64,000 nucleotides of DNA from Nymphaea colorata. Its lineage: Eukaryota; Streptophyta; Magnoliopsida; Nymphaeales; Nymphaeaceae. Numbering within the stretch: the first letter of the stretch is position 1; the number at the start of each line of letters is the position of its first letter. Shown here piece by piece: positions 12,801 through 25,000 of this stretch. The DNA is taken from contig NC_045141.1 in assembly GCF_008831285.2 (NCBI RefSeq), positions 13,998,106 through 14,062,105 of the forward strand, in the 5' to 3' direction. The position numbers and the translations under genes are program-made. Under the pieces are notes generated by a model that was not told the DNA's origin, ran no database searches, and saw nothing but the letters and a program-made list of their open reading frames with translations.

Positions 12801-14156
12801 TCACTGTGTAACTTGCTTCAATTCCATAATATGCGAAGCAAGCGCATCTCGAGCTCCCTCTGCATCCTCATTTCTGCCATGAAAATCGGGGAACGTCTTG
12901 TCAAGGCAATCATCCACCTCCCCAGGCATGGTCTCTCCACATTTCATTAGAAAGTTATACAAAATGCAGGCCGAGGTGACGATAACCGGCAAGGACCCCA
13001 AAGTACCAGTTTTCGGCCTCACAGCAAGGAGTTTCCACAAAGACTGTACCCTCCCGAGCGCCATTTCCACCACCTTCATACCTCGCTCATGAAGCGAATT
13101 GTATGCCGCCTGCTTATCTTTATCTCCTGGATTCGATTGAGAGTAGGGCGTCATCAACCACGGTAGGTTCGGGCAACAAGAATCTCCCAACACATAGACT
13201 GGCATGGGGAAGCCATTAGCAAGCTCAAAAGAAGGACCACCGATCGCTTCCTTCCCCTCTAAATACAAATGGGTGTTGGGCAAAATCTTCGACGGTGGCA
13301 TCGAGCTTGGCCACCCCACTGAAACGTCCATAAACCTCCCCTCCGAATCGACCAACCCCATCATAGTCACCCCATTCTCTAGGTCGGATCCCTCCTCGGA
13401 CGCATCCCTCTCAGCCACAAACTTCCGGAACCCTAGAGCGCCGCAACAGTTCGGAAGCCCGATCGCCGACGAGAAGCCATGGATCACGTCCGGCAGGAAG
13501 GACGACGAGAACTCAAAGATATGCCCAAGGCGGGCGTGCAGGGCCTTGCATACCTGATAGAACGAGGCGCACGCAGTCTCCTGGTCAAAGCCGAACAGCT
13601 TGCCGATGACGGGGAAGGGGGCCGCGTGCGCGAGGCGGAAGATCGCAGCGCCAAGCTTGTAATCAGAAGGGACTTCCCTGGAGCATGAGCCGGAGGCGCC
13701 GGCAACAGCTAGAGGAGAGCTGAGAGCGGGGTCGATGGTGAGGAGGAGGCGGTCGAAGACGGGCTTGGGCATGTGGAAGAAATCCGACCAGCGGGAATCG
13801 CAGGAGGAGGAGGCAGAGAAGGAGAAGCGATGGAACCAGCAGGTGCGCTTGGGGTTGGGGCTGGGGAGGCGCGGGACGGAGAGGCGATCGGGTAAGGAGA
13901 AGAGGGAATGGAGGTGGGCGACGAGGACGACGCTGGAGCGGAGGGAGGAGTGCAGAGAGGCCGTCTGGGAGGGCAGCAGGTAGAGATCGTTCTCGGAGAA
14001 GAACCGGTGGACGGAGACGATGCAGTTGGCGACGGAGGAGAGCAGCGCCGCCGCCTCGTCTTGCTTCAGGTTAATCCCCTGCCTCGTCAGCTTCCTCGGC
14101 CTCTCCCTGGGCCTCCGGTTCCGCTTCTCCTCCGTCGCTGCCTTCTTCCTGGCCAT
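12801..14156 (-). CDS. HARBI1/ALP1-like protein (domesticated Harbinger nuclease)
   Basis: A complete intronless frame of 451 residues related to the DDE nuclease of PIF/Harbinger transposons. The start ATG gives a basic N-terminus (MARKKAATEEKRNRRPRERP), probably a nuclear signal. The nuclease-like region runs from about 160 to 405. The position of the first catalytic Asp (family pattern AIDGTH) reads ALGFRKF near 240. The second (GS.HDS) reads SSMPPSKIL near 287, so both acids are missing. The third-motif GDS at 324-326 and a Glu in VVEMALG (364) remain. There are no flanking terminal inverted repeats and the frame is intact, which argues for a host gene rather than a live transposon. Plant relatives such as ALP1 bind Polycomb or other chromatin complexes; that role here is inference. 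The first 500 coding bases are GC-rich. Confidence 0.88.
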   Translation of the reverse strand: MARKKAATEEKRNRRPRERPRKLTRQGINLKQDEAAALLSSVANCIVSVHRFFSENDLYLLPSQTASLHSSLRSSVVLVAHLHSLFSLPDRLSVPRLPSPNPKRTCWFHRFSFSASSSCDSRWSDFFHMPKPVFDRLLLTIDPALSSPLAVAGASGSCSREVPSDYKLGAAIFRLAHAAPFPVIGKLFGFDQETACASFYQVCKALHARLGHIFEFSSSFLPDVIHGFSSAIGLPNCCGALGFRKFVAERDASEEGSDLENGVTMMGLVDSEGRFMDVSVGWPSSMPPSKILPNTHLYLEGKEAIGGPSFELANGFPMPVYVLGDSCCPNLPWLMTPYSQSNPGDKDKQAAYNSLHERGMKVVEMALGRVQSLWKLLAVRPKTGTLGSLPVIVTSACILYNFLMKCGETMPGEVDDCLDKTFPDFHGRNEDAEGARDALASHIMELKQVTQ

Positions 14157-14574
14157 CGTTGTGGGGCGACGGTGGCCGGGGGAAGGGTTTTGGCCTTCCG
14201 GAGGGTTTAGCGCAAGACCTGCCCCCCGTTAACTGAAAATAGAACCCAAAAGGAACAAAACTTTTATTAAAAGCAATTCGTTACCCCTTCTTATTCTACA
14301 TGGATGGATGGAGAGCTTCATAGCTGCTCCCTCCCGTTTGATTCGCGTCGTTGTTTCTCTCTTGGACTTCAAACAATGTCAATATAACATTCTATTTAGC
14401 GGCCGGCTCCCAATATATCCTACTCTAAACCGTAAATGTTCATTTTCTTTTGTTTTCTCTTCATCATCTACCATTATAAATTGAATGGTCCTAATTGAAT
14501 GAGAAATAATTCTGAAAAGACAGAATCATCATTTAATTTTTGTATATATATATATCTAAATACTTAGATTAGAG

Positions 14575-14745
14575 ATAAAAACAGAACCCTTTAATTTTTT
14601 GCTAAAAGTTATTTTAAATAAAATATAAACCTTATAATATATTTATAAAAAAACATGTTTTGAATCAAATTGTTTTTATGAAAAATATTGAATTTTATAG
14701 TATAAAAAATCAATTTAATATATATTTTCATCAACTTTGCCTTAA
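14575..14745 (-). repeat. AT-rich dispersed repeat family, inverted copy
   Basis: The reverse complement matches 50165-50415 and 7131-7383: AACATG followed by T-rich sequence, then TTATATTTTATTTAAAATAA, then AAATTAAAGGGTT and GTTTTTATC, in the same order. Confidence 0.6.
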
Positions 14746-15055
14746 AACCATATTAGTAAGGTTATATTTCAAAAAGAAAACACTATAAATGTCTAAGTTT
14801 TGTTCTGAATAATTGGTTTAGTTCCTGTCGAGTATAATCAAGAAAGCGAATTTAAAAAAAAATGAATCAAACTTATCTTAAAAATATAATATTAATTTAT
14901 TAACAACAAAGTTCAAGATATATACCATATGATACAAAAAATACCATTTGCATTTCGCTTTTAATTTTAGAAAAGAGTAAAGTAGACAAGAAAAATAAGT
15001 GGATGTTGGTAGATATAGAGCTTCGATTTGGTAGGCTTGAAATTATGAAAACTAT

Positions 15056-15547
15056 GCTATATTTGGATGGATGAAAAGGAAAAGATTTTAATTCATGAAA
15101 AAAAATAAAATAAAGGAAAATGATGAGGTGGGAAAGGAAATGGGTAGGAAGGAAATGAAATGTTAAAAATCATGTTTGTTTAGTCATGTAAAGGAAAATA
15201 AATGAAATGATTTAATTATGTTTACAATAATGTCTCCAATACCCCTCATTTTAACTGCTTCCAAGATTTGAGGTGATTATATTAAATGGTTCTTTATACT
15301 TTTGAGCCATGGTATTTATCTTTTAGTTGTTTCATTCTTGTACTTCTTTGTAGCAGTGTCAAATTTTTTTATTGAAAAAAAAATAAAACATATTTACCAA
15401 TAAATAACATATTTAACTTTCATCATGAAAACTATGTCCTCAACATATCTAACTTTTTCATTCCCTCTCTGCTTTCCTTACAACCAAACAAACTGTCTTT
15501 TTCTCTTTCTATCTTTTTTCACTTTTTTCCCATCCAAACAGGCTCTC
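15056..15547. mobile_element. MITE-like element with TTTGGATGG inverted ends
   Basis: The left end (TTTGGATGGATGAAAAGGAAAAG) is matched by the reverse complement of the right end (GCCTGTTTGGATGGGAAAAAAG), about 500 bp apart. The interior is AT-rich and non-coding. No target duplication is clear, so the exact boundaries are uncertain. Confidence 0.4.
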
Positions 15548-15885
15548 AACATTAGTTATAAGTGGAAATTTGTTCTCCACTAAAATGTTGTATTAAATAT
15601 GACTTTACCCGACATGAGTCATAACTCTATATTTATGGGTGAGCAGGGTTTCCTATTACCTAGTAGAAGGCTGAAGCTTCCACTCAACTCTTTAGCCTCT
15701 TAAGATAAAGGACCTGCTTTTAATACATCATAATGCCGCTCTTACTATTCTTCACCTTGCACGTCAATGACCACTTTCTTGCAACACAGAATGATGACAT
15801 GATGAAAATAGTTGTGAATGAAATTAATTGTTATAAGGTCCTTAATAATTGGGATTCAGGTCTTGAGAACTTCATGAAAAATCCA

Positions 15886-16200
15886 TGTAGGGATGTCAAT
15901 GAATAAGATTTAGATATAATATCCTATTGAACTTTTTTAAATAAATGAGATGTAAACAAATATTGGTATCTTAAATAAAAATAGGATCAGTTTCCGTTTT
16001 AAAAGTTGACATCCAATCGAATTTGGATTAAGATTTAGTGTCAAATAGATATCTGATCTGATAATAAGCATAACAAATGATAATGGATATCTAAGCTCAA
16101 ATTTATATATCTGTATGTGAATCTCTTCATCCAATTCCAAATTTAAATATCTAAGTCCAAGTTTATACGTAGCTCAACATTTTTTAATACCATCAAAATA
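15886..16200. repeat. Degenerate GATGTCAAT repeat, copy 2
   Basis: It opens with GATGTCAATGAAT and carries GACATCCAATCGAA, GATATCTGATCTGATAA and GATATCTAAG words like the segment at 3206-3650. Diverged and non-coding. Confidence 0.35.
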
Positions 16201-17084
16201 GCACCATCCAACAAAATTCAGATATATTAAATTTTTAAAATACCTTTTGATGCAACTTTTTCAACACGAGTAATTTGAGTAAGGACTCAACTTTTTTTTA
16301 TATATAAGTAGACAAATCCTATAGTTATCTAGAATAAAAGTATGACGAAAGAAATTAGAAGTTTAAATAAAGTAAGTTATTTTGGTAGAAATATAATTAT
16401 ATCTAATGCTTAATACAAGAGTAAAAAAGAAATAAAGATTTAGATATTTGAGCAATAACACCTTCAGTTAAAAAATAAAAAAATAAATTATCGTAATTTA
16501 TTGGATGCCAAACAGTTGTTGAATCAATTAAAAACATGTAGCGGAAAACATATAAACCATTGCTAAAAGCTCCATAAACTACTGCTCATCGTTATTAATA
16601 CTTTGGTAGCACCTACATCTTAATGACCTAGTAAAAAAACAAAAAGAGAATTCAATATCTTGTCGCTGCGAAAGAGAGGTCATTTATACAGCAAATTTCT
16701 TTTAAGGAGACATCAAGTAGCTACCAAACATTTATCTACCAAACTTTATAGAAATCATATATGGCGTTGATTATAAGAAGATCAGATAGTATATACTAAA
16801 TTGTAAATATAAAAGCTAAATTGTTTTTTTATAAAAAGAGTTCTAAATACATCTGACAAGTGATTTCATTTAATGAAACTCATTTGTTTCTTTTGTTTTC
16901 TCTCTCTCCCTCACTCATCATTTGAAGGAATTTTGGCACTTTAAAAAATAGCTTGGCTGTTACATTTGCAATTTAATCTCCATAGTATGATTTTTTTTTT
17001 AATTCGATAGCTTACATAAAGTAAGCTTAACCACATATGCTCAGAATTTCTAAAGCCGCACCTAAACTAGGCATTGGGGCGGGC

Positions 17085-17570
17085 CAGCCTATAATTTTGC
17101 ACGGTAATTATTATGGGTAGGCCTGCTACCTGGTCAGACTATGAAAGACAGGACCATGTTTAAGTCTAGGCACCGGGCTGGGCTGCCGTCAGGTACCATG
17201 CCTGACTCGGGTTTGGGCCCAAAAAAATGTGACTCGGGGTGGCCCGACTTGTTATCGGGCCAGCCCAAGTGGGCTCGATAAGCTTGGGTCAGGCACGATA
17301 ATGATTTATTTAAATTTATATTAATATATAATATTATATTATCATTAATTATTTTTATGTATTATTTTATATTAAAAAATATTTGTTTATGTAATCGGGC
17401 CTAAGCTTTAGATACCAGGCTTAGCCATGGCCTCATGCTACAGTATCGAGACCCCGGGTACCTGGTGGTGACCCAACCCGTACCCAGGGCTAACTTACTT
17501 GGTTTTTCTTTCTTGGAAAAACCCGAACAATTAAATGAACCCAGGGCCAATCGAAATTGACGGATACCCG
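17085..17570. repeat. GGGCC-rich dispersed repeat, copy 2
   Basis: GC-rich arms (CTCGGGTTTGGGCCCAAAA on the left, ATCGGGCC and ACCCCGGGTACC on the right) flank an AT-only core at about 17300-17390, the same structure as at 420-745. It lies about 0.9-1.3 kb upstream of the TOPLESS promoter. Confidence 0.6.
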
Positions 17571-18423
17571 ACCCGTTTAGATCCCCAAGCCACCGCGTGA
17601 AAGTCATGACCCTGCATCTTCAATCCACTTTCTCTCTCCTCCTTCCCCCACAACAACAAGATGATATCTCGGAAGCAATTAAAAGGGGTTCACTCCCAAT
17701 CACGAGGACCGAGGGCAGTCAAGTCATTGCACTTCCTGTAAGACAGCAGCCCGACGCGGTCTCCTCTTCGTCGGCATGATAATAAAGTTATTATGATGGG
17801 CGGTTGAGGCTCGCCCCGAAAGGAGCTCACATGAGGGACGCGCTCACCCACACACTTCCCAGTACGGTCCATCTGGCAGCAGGCACAAGGCGCCTGAGCC
17901 TCAGACCAGGTCAAGTGGGACCCGCAACCCACTCCCTCCCAAACCCAAAGACGTCCTTTCGAAGATCATTCCGGGGTATTTAAGACAAAACAGCTGGAGG
18001 ATAGTCTCGTAAAATTACAGGCTTCCTGCGTCGTACGCAATTTTGACCGAAACAACCTCCTTCGTTGCCGCGGTTACTATATGTACGAGGGTATTTAGGT
18101 CATTTACACCAACACCGACATATACGAATACGTATATTCTGTGGTGGTATACGCGATGACTGATGTGGAGTGAAGACCGGGCGGGCGGCCTTCTTTCGTT
18201 CTGCGGATCTCAAGCCCCCGCTGTTAAATCTGATTTGGAGTCCGGACGGCTCTCTCCGACACGACCGGCAGCTGTCGGTGGCTCTCAGAGACGCCACTGG
18301 AGACACCTTCCTCGAGTAACGTCGATAAGTTGGTGAACTTATATATGCCCCTTGGATAAGCACGCTTGCTTATCAAACGTTGATAAGCAGCGCTGCTTTA
18401 CATGTCGAGCTGGATTCGCCTCC

Positions 18424-19032
18424 CTATAAATGCTTCCTTCTGAATCTCGGAAGTTTTTTCCATCTGTTTTCTTCTTCTTGTTCTTCGTCTTGGGTGAGAA
18501 AGAAAAGGGGGAGTCTTGGCGGGTTGTTTCTGAGGCGGACGGGCTGGTGCCGCGGATGGGATTTGTGAGGGAAGTACCGGCTGACGCCCTCGTGCTTCCT
18601 GGTAGTTTATCTTTTCTCTGACAGAGGAGAAGAGGTGAGTTCTCTGTGAATCTCTCGCTCTTCGTTTTTTCTTCCGTGGCATTTTGATTGCACTGCTTGG
18701 AGACGTTCTAAATTCTCCCTTCTTCTCGTTTGCTTTTTGCCGTGTTTTTTTCCTTGTCAAACCTAGGTTTCTGAACTGATTCTTTGCTTTTTCTTTGGTT
18801 GCTTGAACTCGGAAATATGTTCATTTTTTCCTGTTTTATCCCTCAATCCGTTGTTCGTTTCTATTTGTAGTTGCTTTGTAAGTAGTGATGCTCTGATTTG
18901 TTGTCTGTAGTGTGAGGGTATCTGCCTTCGTCTAGAGAAGAAGGGTTTCATTCATCAGTTTTCTTTTTTCTTCCCTGTTTCTAGCAGCCAGTGTTTGAAG
19001 TTCAGGTTTTCCCTTCCGAGGCAGTCTTAAAG
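18424..19032 (+). promoter_or_regulatory. TOPLESS core promoter and 5' leader with intron
   Basis: A TATA-like CTATAAATG at 18424 is followed by a CT-rich leader. A strong donor, AAGAG|GTGAGT, at 18634/18635 and an acceptor at 18987 (TTTCTAGCAG) or 19005 (TTCAG) predict an intron in the 5' untranslated region ending shortly before the ATG at 19033. This fits the known plant habit of leader introns in constitutively expressed genes. The transcription start itself was not determined. Confidence 0.55.
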
Positions 19033-22000
19033 ATGTCGTCGCTTAGTAGAGAACTCGTCTTTCTGATACTTCAGTTTCTTGATGAAGAGAAGTTCAAAGA
19101 GACTGTTCACAAGTAAGTATGTGCTTGCTGTTTTTTCCTCCTTTAATTTGCTGTACTTTTCATGGCCCGCTTTGGTTTTGGGAATGGGGGCGGTTGATTC
19201 ATTTGACATGATCTTTGTTTCTTAGGCTGGAGCAAGAGTCTGGTTTCTTCTTTAACATGAAGTATTTCGAGGATGCTGTTCACAATGGGGAGTGGGATGA
19301 GGTGGAAAAGTACCTCTCTGGATTCACGAAAGTGGATGATAATCGGTACTCCATGAAGATCTTCTTTGAGATTCGAAAGCAGAAATACCTCGAAGCATTG
19401 GATAAGTAAGACCAGTTCTTGTTGTTTTTTCATTTTCTTCCTCTGATGTTATAGGGAAAGGGTGAAGCGGAAGGGGAAGGGTTGAAGATAGAGTGAGTTA
19501 GCTTATTGTTTCTCATGTTATGCATATCTTTATCCTTCCCGCCCCCAAATTACGGCAGTTAGATTAGTGTTATACACAGTAACTGTGCATATCATTTGGA
19601 TTTCTGCAGGCATGACCGTTCAAAGGCTGTGGATATCCTTGTCAAAGATCTGAAAGTATTTGCATCATTTAATGAAGAATTGTTTAAGGAAATCACCCAA
19701 CTTTTAACCTTAGAAAATTTCAGGTATCATTTTCCAACCTTCTTTTCATTGTGGTCACTATTTAAATTTATGCCGTTGGTGTTGTAGTTGTTGCCATTGT
19801 GAACTTCATATTTGCTAAACCTTCTGCATTCTATGGAAAGCAGTTTAGGTTTTCATTTGCTTTGCTCTTTTTTTCTTTTTTTTTTGCAAGGGAAAATGAG
19901 CAGCTCTCTAAGTATGGGGATACGAAGTCTGCCAGAACCATCATGTTGGTTGAGTTAAAAAAACTCATTGAAGCAAATCCTCTTTTTCGCGATAAGCTTC
20001 AGTTCCCAAGCCTCAAGTCTTCAAGATTAAGAACTCTCATTAATCAGAGGTAATGAACTTGATGTTTATCTTGGCTGCTTCTGCAAAGTGAAACCTTGTT
20101 TTGCCTTGAGATCCTCAGAATAAGAACTTTGTTTTCCACTATTTCCCGGTGTTTCTAGATGTTTACTATATTGAGACTGATTTAGCAACTAATTATGATT
20201 ATCTGCATAGGTAGCTCTGGGGGAAATTTATCTTGATGAGTGCTTTAGGTTTTGTTGTACAAAATTACTGGTGTAAATTTCTGGGAAACAATACCCTGAT
20301 CCTTACTTATCTAGGAACCAATGACATGAAAAAAGTGATGAAATGGAAGAGCAAGAGAACATAGATAGTTACGTGATTGGAGAAAACCCTCCTACTTCTA
20401 CAGCTATACCCAGTCTTTATTTTTTCCTTTTGGAGAAAAATATAAAAAGCAAGGAAAGTTTTCCTTTCTACATTCAGACCATAGTGCAAAACTAGATGAA
20501 TTCTGTTCTCAAGAGTCCATGAAAAATTATTTGGCTCCACCCTCCGGAAAGCTAGTTGGATTCACAAGATTTATCTATTTTGCATTAGGATTAGGGTTTT
20601 CCAAATGCTTTACTTGGATCCTTTTCTTTGCTGAAGTTTTTGGTTTCGTGGATGTACTTTTGCAGTACCTAATGTCGTTTGTGTTCTGATCCATGGGTCC
20701 AAGGCCATGGGAAAGCTTTCCAACCTTTAATTGTCCCATTTTCCCCTTAAAATTGGTCTTGAGTGCACATGTTGTTGATTTCTTTCAATTGCAAACCAAG
20801 TCTTTTGATGTTCATATTAAGTAGAAAAATCTTCTCGTTGAAATATCATTAAGATATTATTAGAAATTATTTAAACAGATCTCAAAATGCGCAGACATGC
20901 ATCATAACTGGTTTTCTTGGCTATTACCATGTTGTGTCGATGTGTCAAAACTATTTCTGAATGTGTTAGTTACATTGGTATCCCCATCGTATAATCTTTT
21001 CTGAACAACCATTATCTCTTTTTTCTGCTTGCTCTTTTCTTGCATTGCTTGGAGATGAAGGCTGTTCTTATGAATGCACTAGAAACTTCTGAAATCTAGG
21101 ATATTATCAATTCTTTTCATGTCCACAAAAAATACAGTGATATAAACTGGTTTTTTTTAATGCCAGAAGGATCCAACCAATTATTTCCAGAAATAATGTG
21201 TACTTTTTTACTCCTTGACACATTTTTAGCGCTTGTGTTCTGTTTCTTTTTGCCCTGAAGATTCCAAAAGAAAGAATTTACACAACAGACTAGCTTTGTT
21301 ACTTTCATGTTTGTGCTGTGCTTTAATTATCTCCAAACAACACATTGGCAAACTACTTTATTGTGAAGAATGGAATGAACATATTCTTTTGTTAGGAAGA
21401 AGACAAGTGACAGTCTAATCCTTTCACTTTTTTCATTCTTGCAGCTTGAACTGGCAACATCAGCTGTGCAAGAATCCTAGACCCAACCCTGATATAAAGA
21501 CTCTTTTTGTGGATCATTCTTGTGGGCAACCAAATGGTGCACGTGCTCCTTCACCTGCAAACAATCCTTTGCTAGGATCCATGCCAAAAGCTGGAGGTTT
21601 TCCCCCATTGACAGCGCATGTGGTAAGAGTTTTGCAGTAATGCATCTTGAACTAATCCACCAACTTTAACTAACTTTGTTTTGGGTTAGCCATTTCAACC
21701 AGCAGCAGCATCTGTTGCAACTCCACTGGCAAGTTGGATGTCTAATCCACCTACTGTAACCCATGCTGGAGTTTCTGGTGCAGCCATTGGTCTTAGTGCT
21801 CCTGGAAATTCAGGTATATACAGCTCCTTATTGGTACAGGAGTTAACAGCGTTTGTGCTATTACACATCCCTTTCATGTTTTGTTGTTGTCTCTGCTTTT
21901 GTGAACTTACGCTTTTTCAACTTGGCTTTAGCTGCATTATTGAAACATCCAAGGACACCCCCAACCAATAATCCTGCTGTTGATTACCACTCGGCAGATT

Positions 22001-25000
22001 CTGATCATGTCTCAAAAAGAACAAGGCCTATTGGAATATCTGACGAGGTAGGCTAAAATTTGCTACTTTGAAGAGCTGGTGTAGAGTTTCTGTGCATTTT
22101 CTTCCTTTTGTATATGAACTTGTTGAACAACCTGCTGGGACAAAAATGTTATGGCTTATTCAGGGCCATCTTTACAGGTTAACCTTCCTGTAAATATATT
22201 GCCAGTTAGTTACCCTGGTCAGAGCCACGTCCAGGGCTTGTATACTCTAGATGATTTGCCGAAGAATGTTGCTCGTACATTGAGTCAGGGATCGACTGTC
22301 ATGAGCATGGATTTCCATCCCACACAGCAAACTATACTTCTTGGTCAGCTTTCCTGAGCTTGCCTTCTCTGTTTTTTTCCTTTTGGATCCTTAAGGTCAT
22401 AATGCCTGATCACATTTCTAATTTCTTCCTGTCTATGTCACATAGGTATGGGTACGGGTGCGGGTACCCGTGTGGGTATGGGTACGGACCATGTTCAAAA
22501 AATTTGGGTGCGGGGGTATGGCCGTACACACACACGGACATATATATATATATGTCAAAAATTTTCAAAATGAATAACATATTCATAAATCATGATCCAA
22601 AACACAGTATGGAAGTAATTAACATACAAATATATCAACTTTCTTGATTCTCCGTCGCATCATCAAGATTAGAAGGAGCAACAGGTCACACTTTTAAGAT
22701 ATATTGACATCGCTATGGTTATGACTCACACTATTATCAAACAGTCAAGTTATAGAGAAGGGATCGATTTTTGAAACATTGTATGGAAGATTTTAAATGA
22801 AAAGTTGTGAGGAACTATGTACAAGAAAGGTTTAGTGTGAAAAAGGAAACAGGAAAAGAAAGGGGGATTTTTAATTTTCAACTCAAAAACTGGACAACTT
22901 TGGACTCGGTCAAAGTTGACCGAGTCTGAAAATGGACAAAAATGATCCTGGGTACGTTGACTGTACCCGGTGCTGCGTTGACCGCACCTTTGCCGCACCC
23001 AGGGTCATACCCGTACCCGTACCGTGCGGGTACTCCTCCTTAAGAGGAGTACCCATGTGACATAGCTTCCTGTTGATGTATCAAATAAACTTAATGTTGT
23101 CTTTTTATCTCAACTATGTTCAGTTGGTACAAACGTGGGAGACATAGCATTGTGGGAAGTTGGCTCCAGAGAAAAATTGGTGGCGAAAAATTTCAAGGTT
23201 TGGGACCATGGTGCTGTTTCTATGCCTTTACAGGTAGGTTGTAGCATGGTGATTTGCTTGAAAATGTCCCAAAACTTGTTCAGAATTTTTGACTGAACAT
23301 TTTTTTTTCCAATGATCAGGCTGCTCTTAGTAAAGAACCTGGTGTATCTGTTAATCGTGTTATATGGAGTCCTGATGGCTCACTGTTTGGTAAGAACATA
23401 GAGTCATCTAGTTTGTCTGTCTGGCTTCCAACAGCTTTGTATATCTTAAATCATATATATATTTTTGCTTTTCTCCAGGAGTTGCATATTCAAGGCATAT
23501 TGTGCATGTGTACTCCTATCATGGTGCAGATGAGATAAGACAACACTTGGAGGTACGTTTGCTTGTTATTTAGGATACAATATTGGGAGATTGTTTGTAT
23601 TTTGTAGTGCTGCGTATCAGTTAACCATCATCATTATTAGTACTTTTCTTGATTTGGCCATACAATTCTTGTATGTCAAGATTGATGCTCATGCTGGTGG
23701 CGTAAATGACCTTGCATTCTGTCACCCCAACAAGCAACTATGTGTCGTAACTTGTGGTGATGACAAGACGATAAAGGTTGTCTTCTGTGACTCTATTTAT
23801 TCTGGTTTGCAGTAGTGTATGTTCTTGTTATAAAACTCTGCATATTATAGGTGTGGGATGCTGCCACTGGTGCTAAACAGTACTGCTTTGAAGGACATGA
23901 AGCACCTGTTTATTCTGTCTGTCCTCATTACAAAGAAAATATCCAGGTACTTGCCCATTTAGTAATATGAGTTGGTTCATCTTACATTTCCATTACTTGC
24001 TTTCGAACAATAATATGCTTTAACTGCTCTGGCTCCAGTTCATTTTTTCAACAGCTGTAGATGGAAAAATTAAGGCATGGTTGTACGATAATATGGGTTC
24101 AAGAGTTGATTATGATGCTCCAGGTCACTGGTGCACCACAATGGCCTACAGTGCTGATGGTTCAAGGTTCGATTACTACTCAAAAAATTAGGTACTGAGT
24201 TGTAAAATTGAAAGCTGGTCATGGAATAAATATCTTTTGAATGTGCTGCAGGCTATTTTCATGTGGTACCAGCAAGGAAGGAGAGTCGTACATTGTTGAG
24301 TGGAATGAAAGTGAAGGTGCTGTAAAGAGGACATACCAGGGGTTCAGAAAACGTTCCTTAGGCGTTGTTCAATTTGATACAACAAGAAACAGGTTTCTTG
24401 CTGCTGGTGATGAATATTTGATCAAGTTCTGGGACATGGACAATGTTAACCTTCTGACAACCACTGATGCTGAGGCTGGATTGCCTGTAAGCCCTTGAAG
24501 GAAAATAGAAAATACCATCTATGTATTGCTTCTTAAAGATTTTAATTTGCAAAGAATGCTCCCTAAACATTCTTCTTGGCAGGCAAGCCCACGTATCCGT
24601 TTCAACAAGGAGGGGACACTGTTGGCTGTTTCATCAAGTGATAATGGATTCAAAGTCTTAGCAAATGCAGATGGGTTACGTCTGTTGCGTACATTTGAGA
24701 ATCGCTCTTTTGATCCCTCTAGAGTTGCTTCTGAGGCAGTAGCTAAGGTCAATAAAGTGGTTGTTTTTTGCAATGTATGATAGATAAATGAATAAGATTA
24801 CGGCTCAAAAGGGAAAGTTTTCTTGTAGGCACCGGGAATCAATGCTATGATTGTTGTTTCTTCTTCTGGGGGTACAAGCACAACTGCAGATAGAGCTACT
24901 GCTGTAGTGGCTATGGTAGCATGTTTTTACTGCAAGCTTTCCATTCAATTGCTATATTGTATGCAAGAACAATGGCTGTCTTTATATCTTCTGCATTTTT

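Larger units (their letters stand above)
14157..18420. other. Intergenic spacer with several repeat families
   Basis: No gene is visible. It contains an inverted copy of the AT-rich family (14575-14745), a MITE-like element with TTTGGATGG ends (15056-15547), a GATGTCAAT-type repeat (15886-16200) and a GGGCC-rich repeat (about 17085-17570). From about 17.6 kb the composition becomes GC-richer and repeat-free, consistent with the upstream regulatory region of the TOPLESS gene. Confidence 0.55.
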
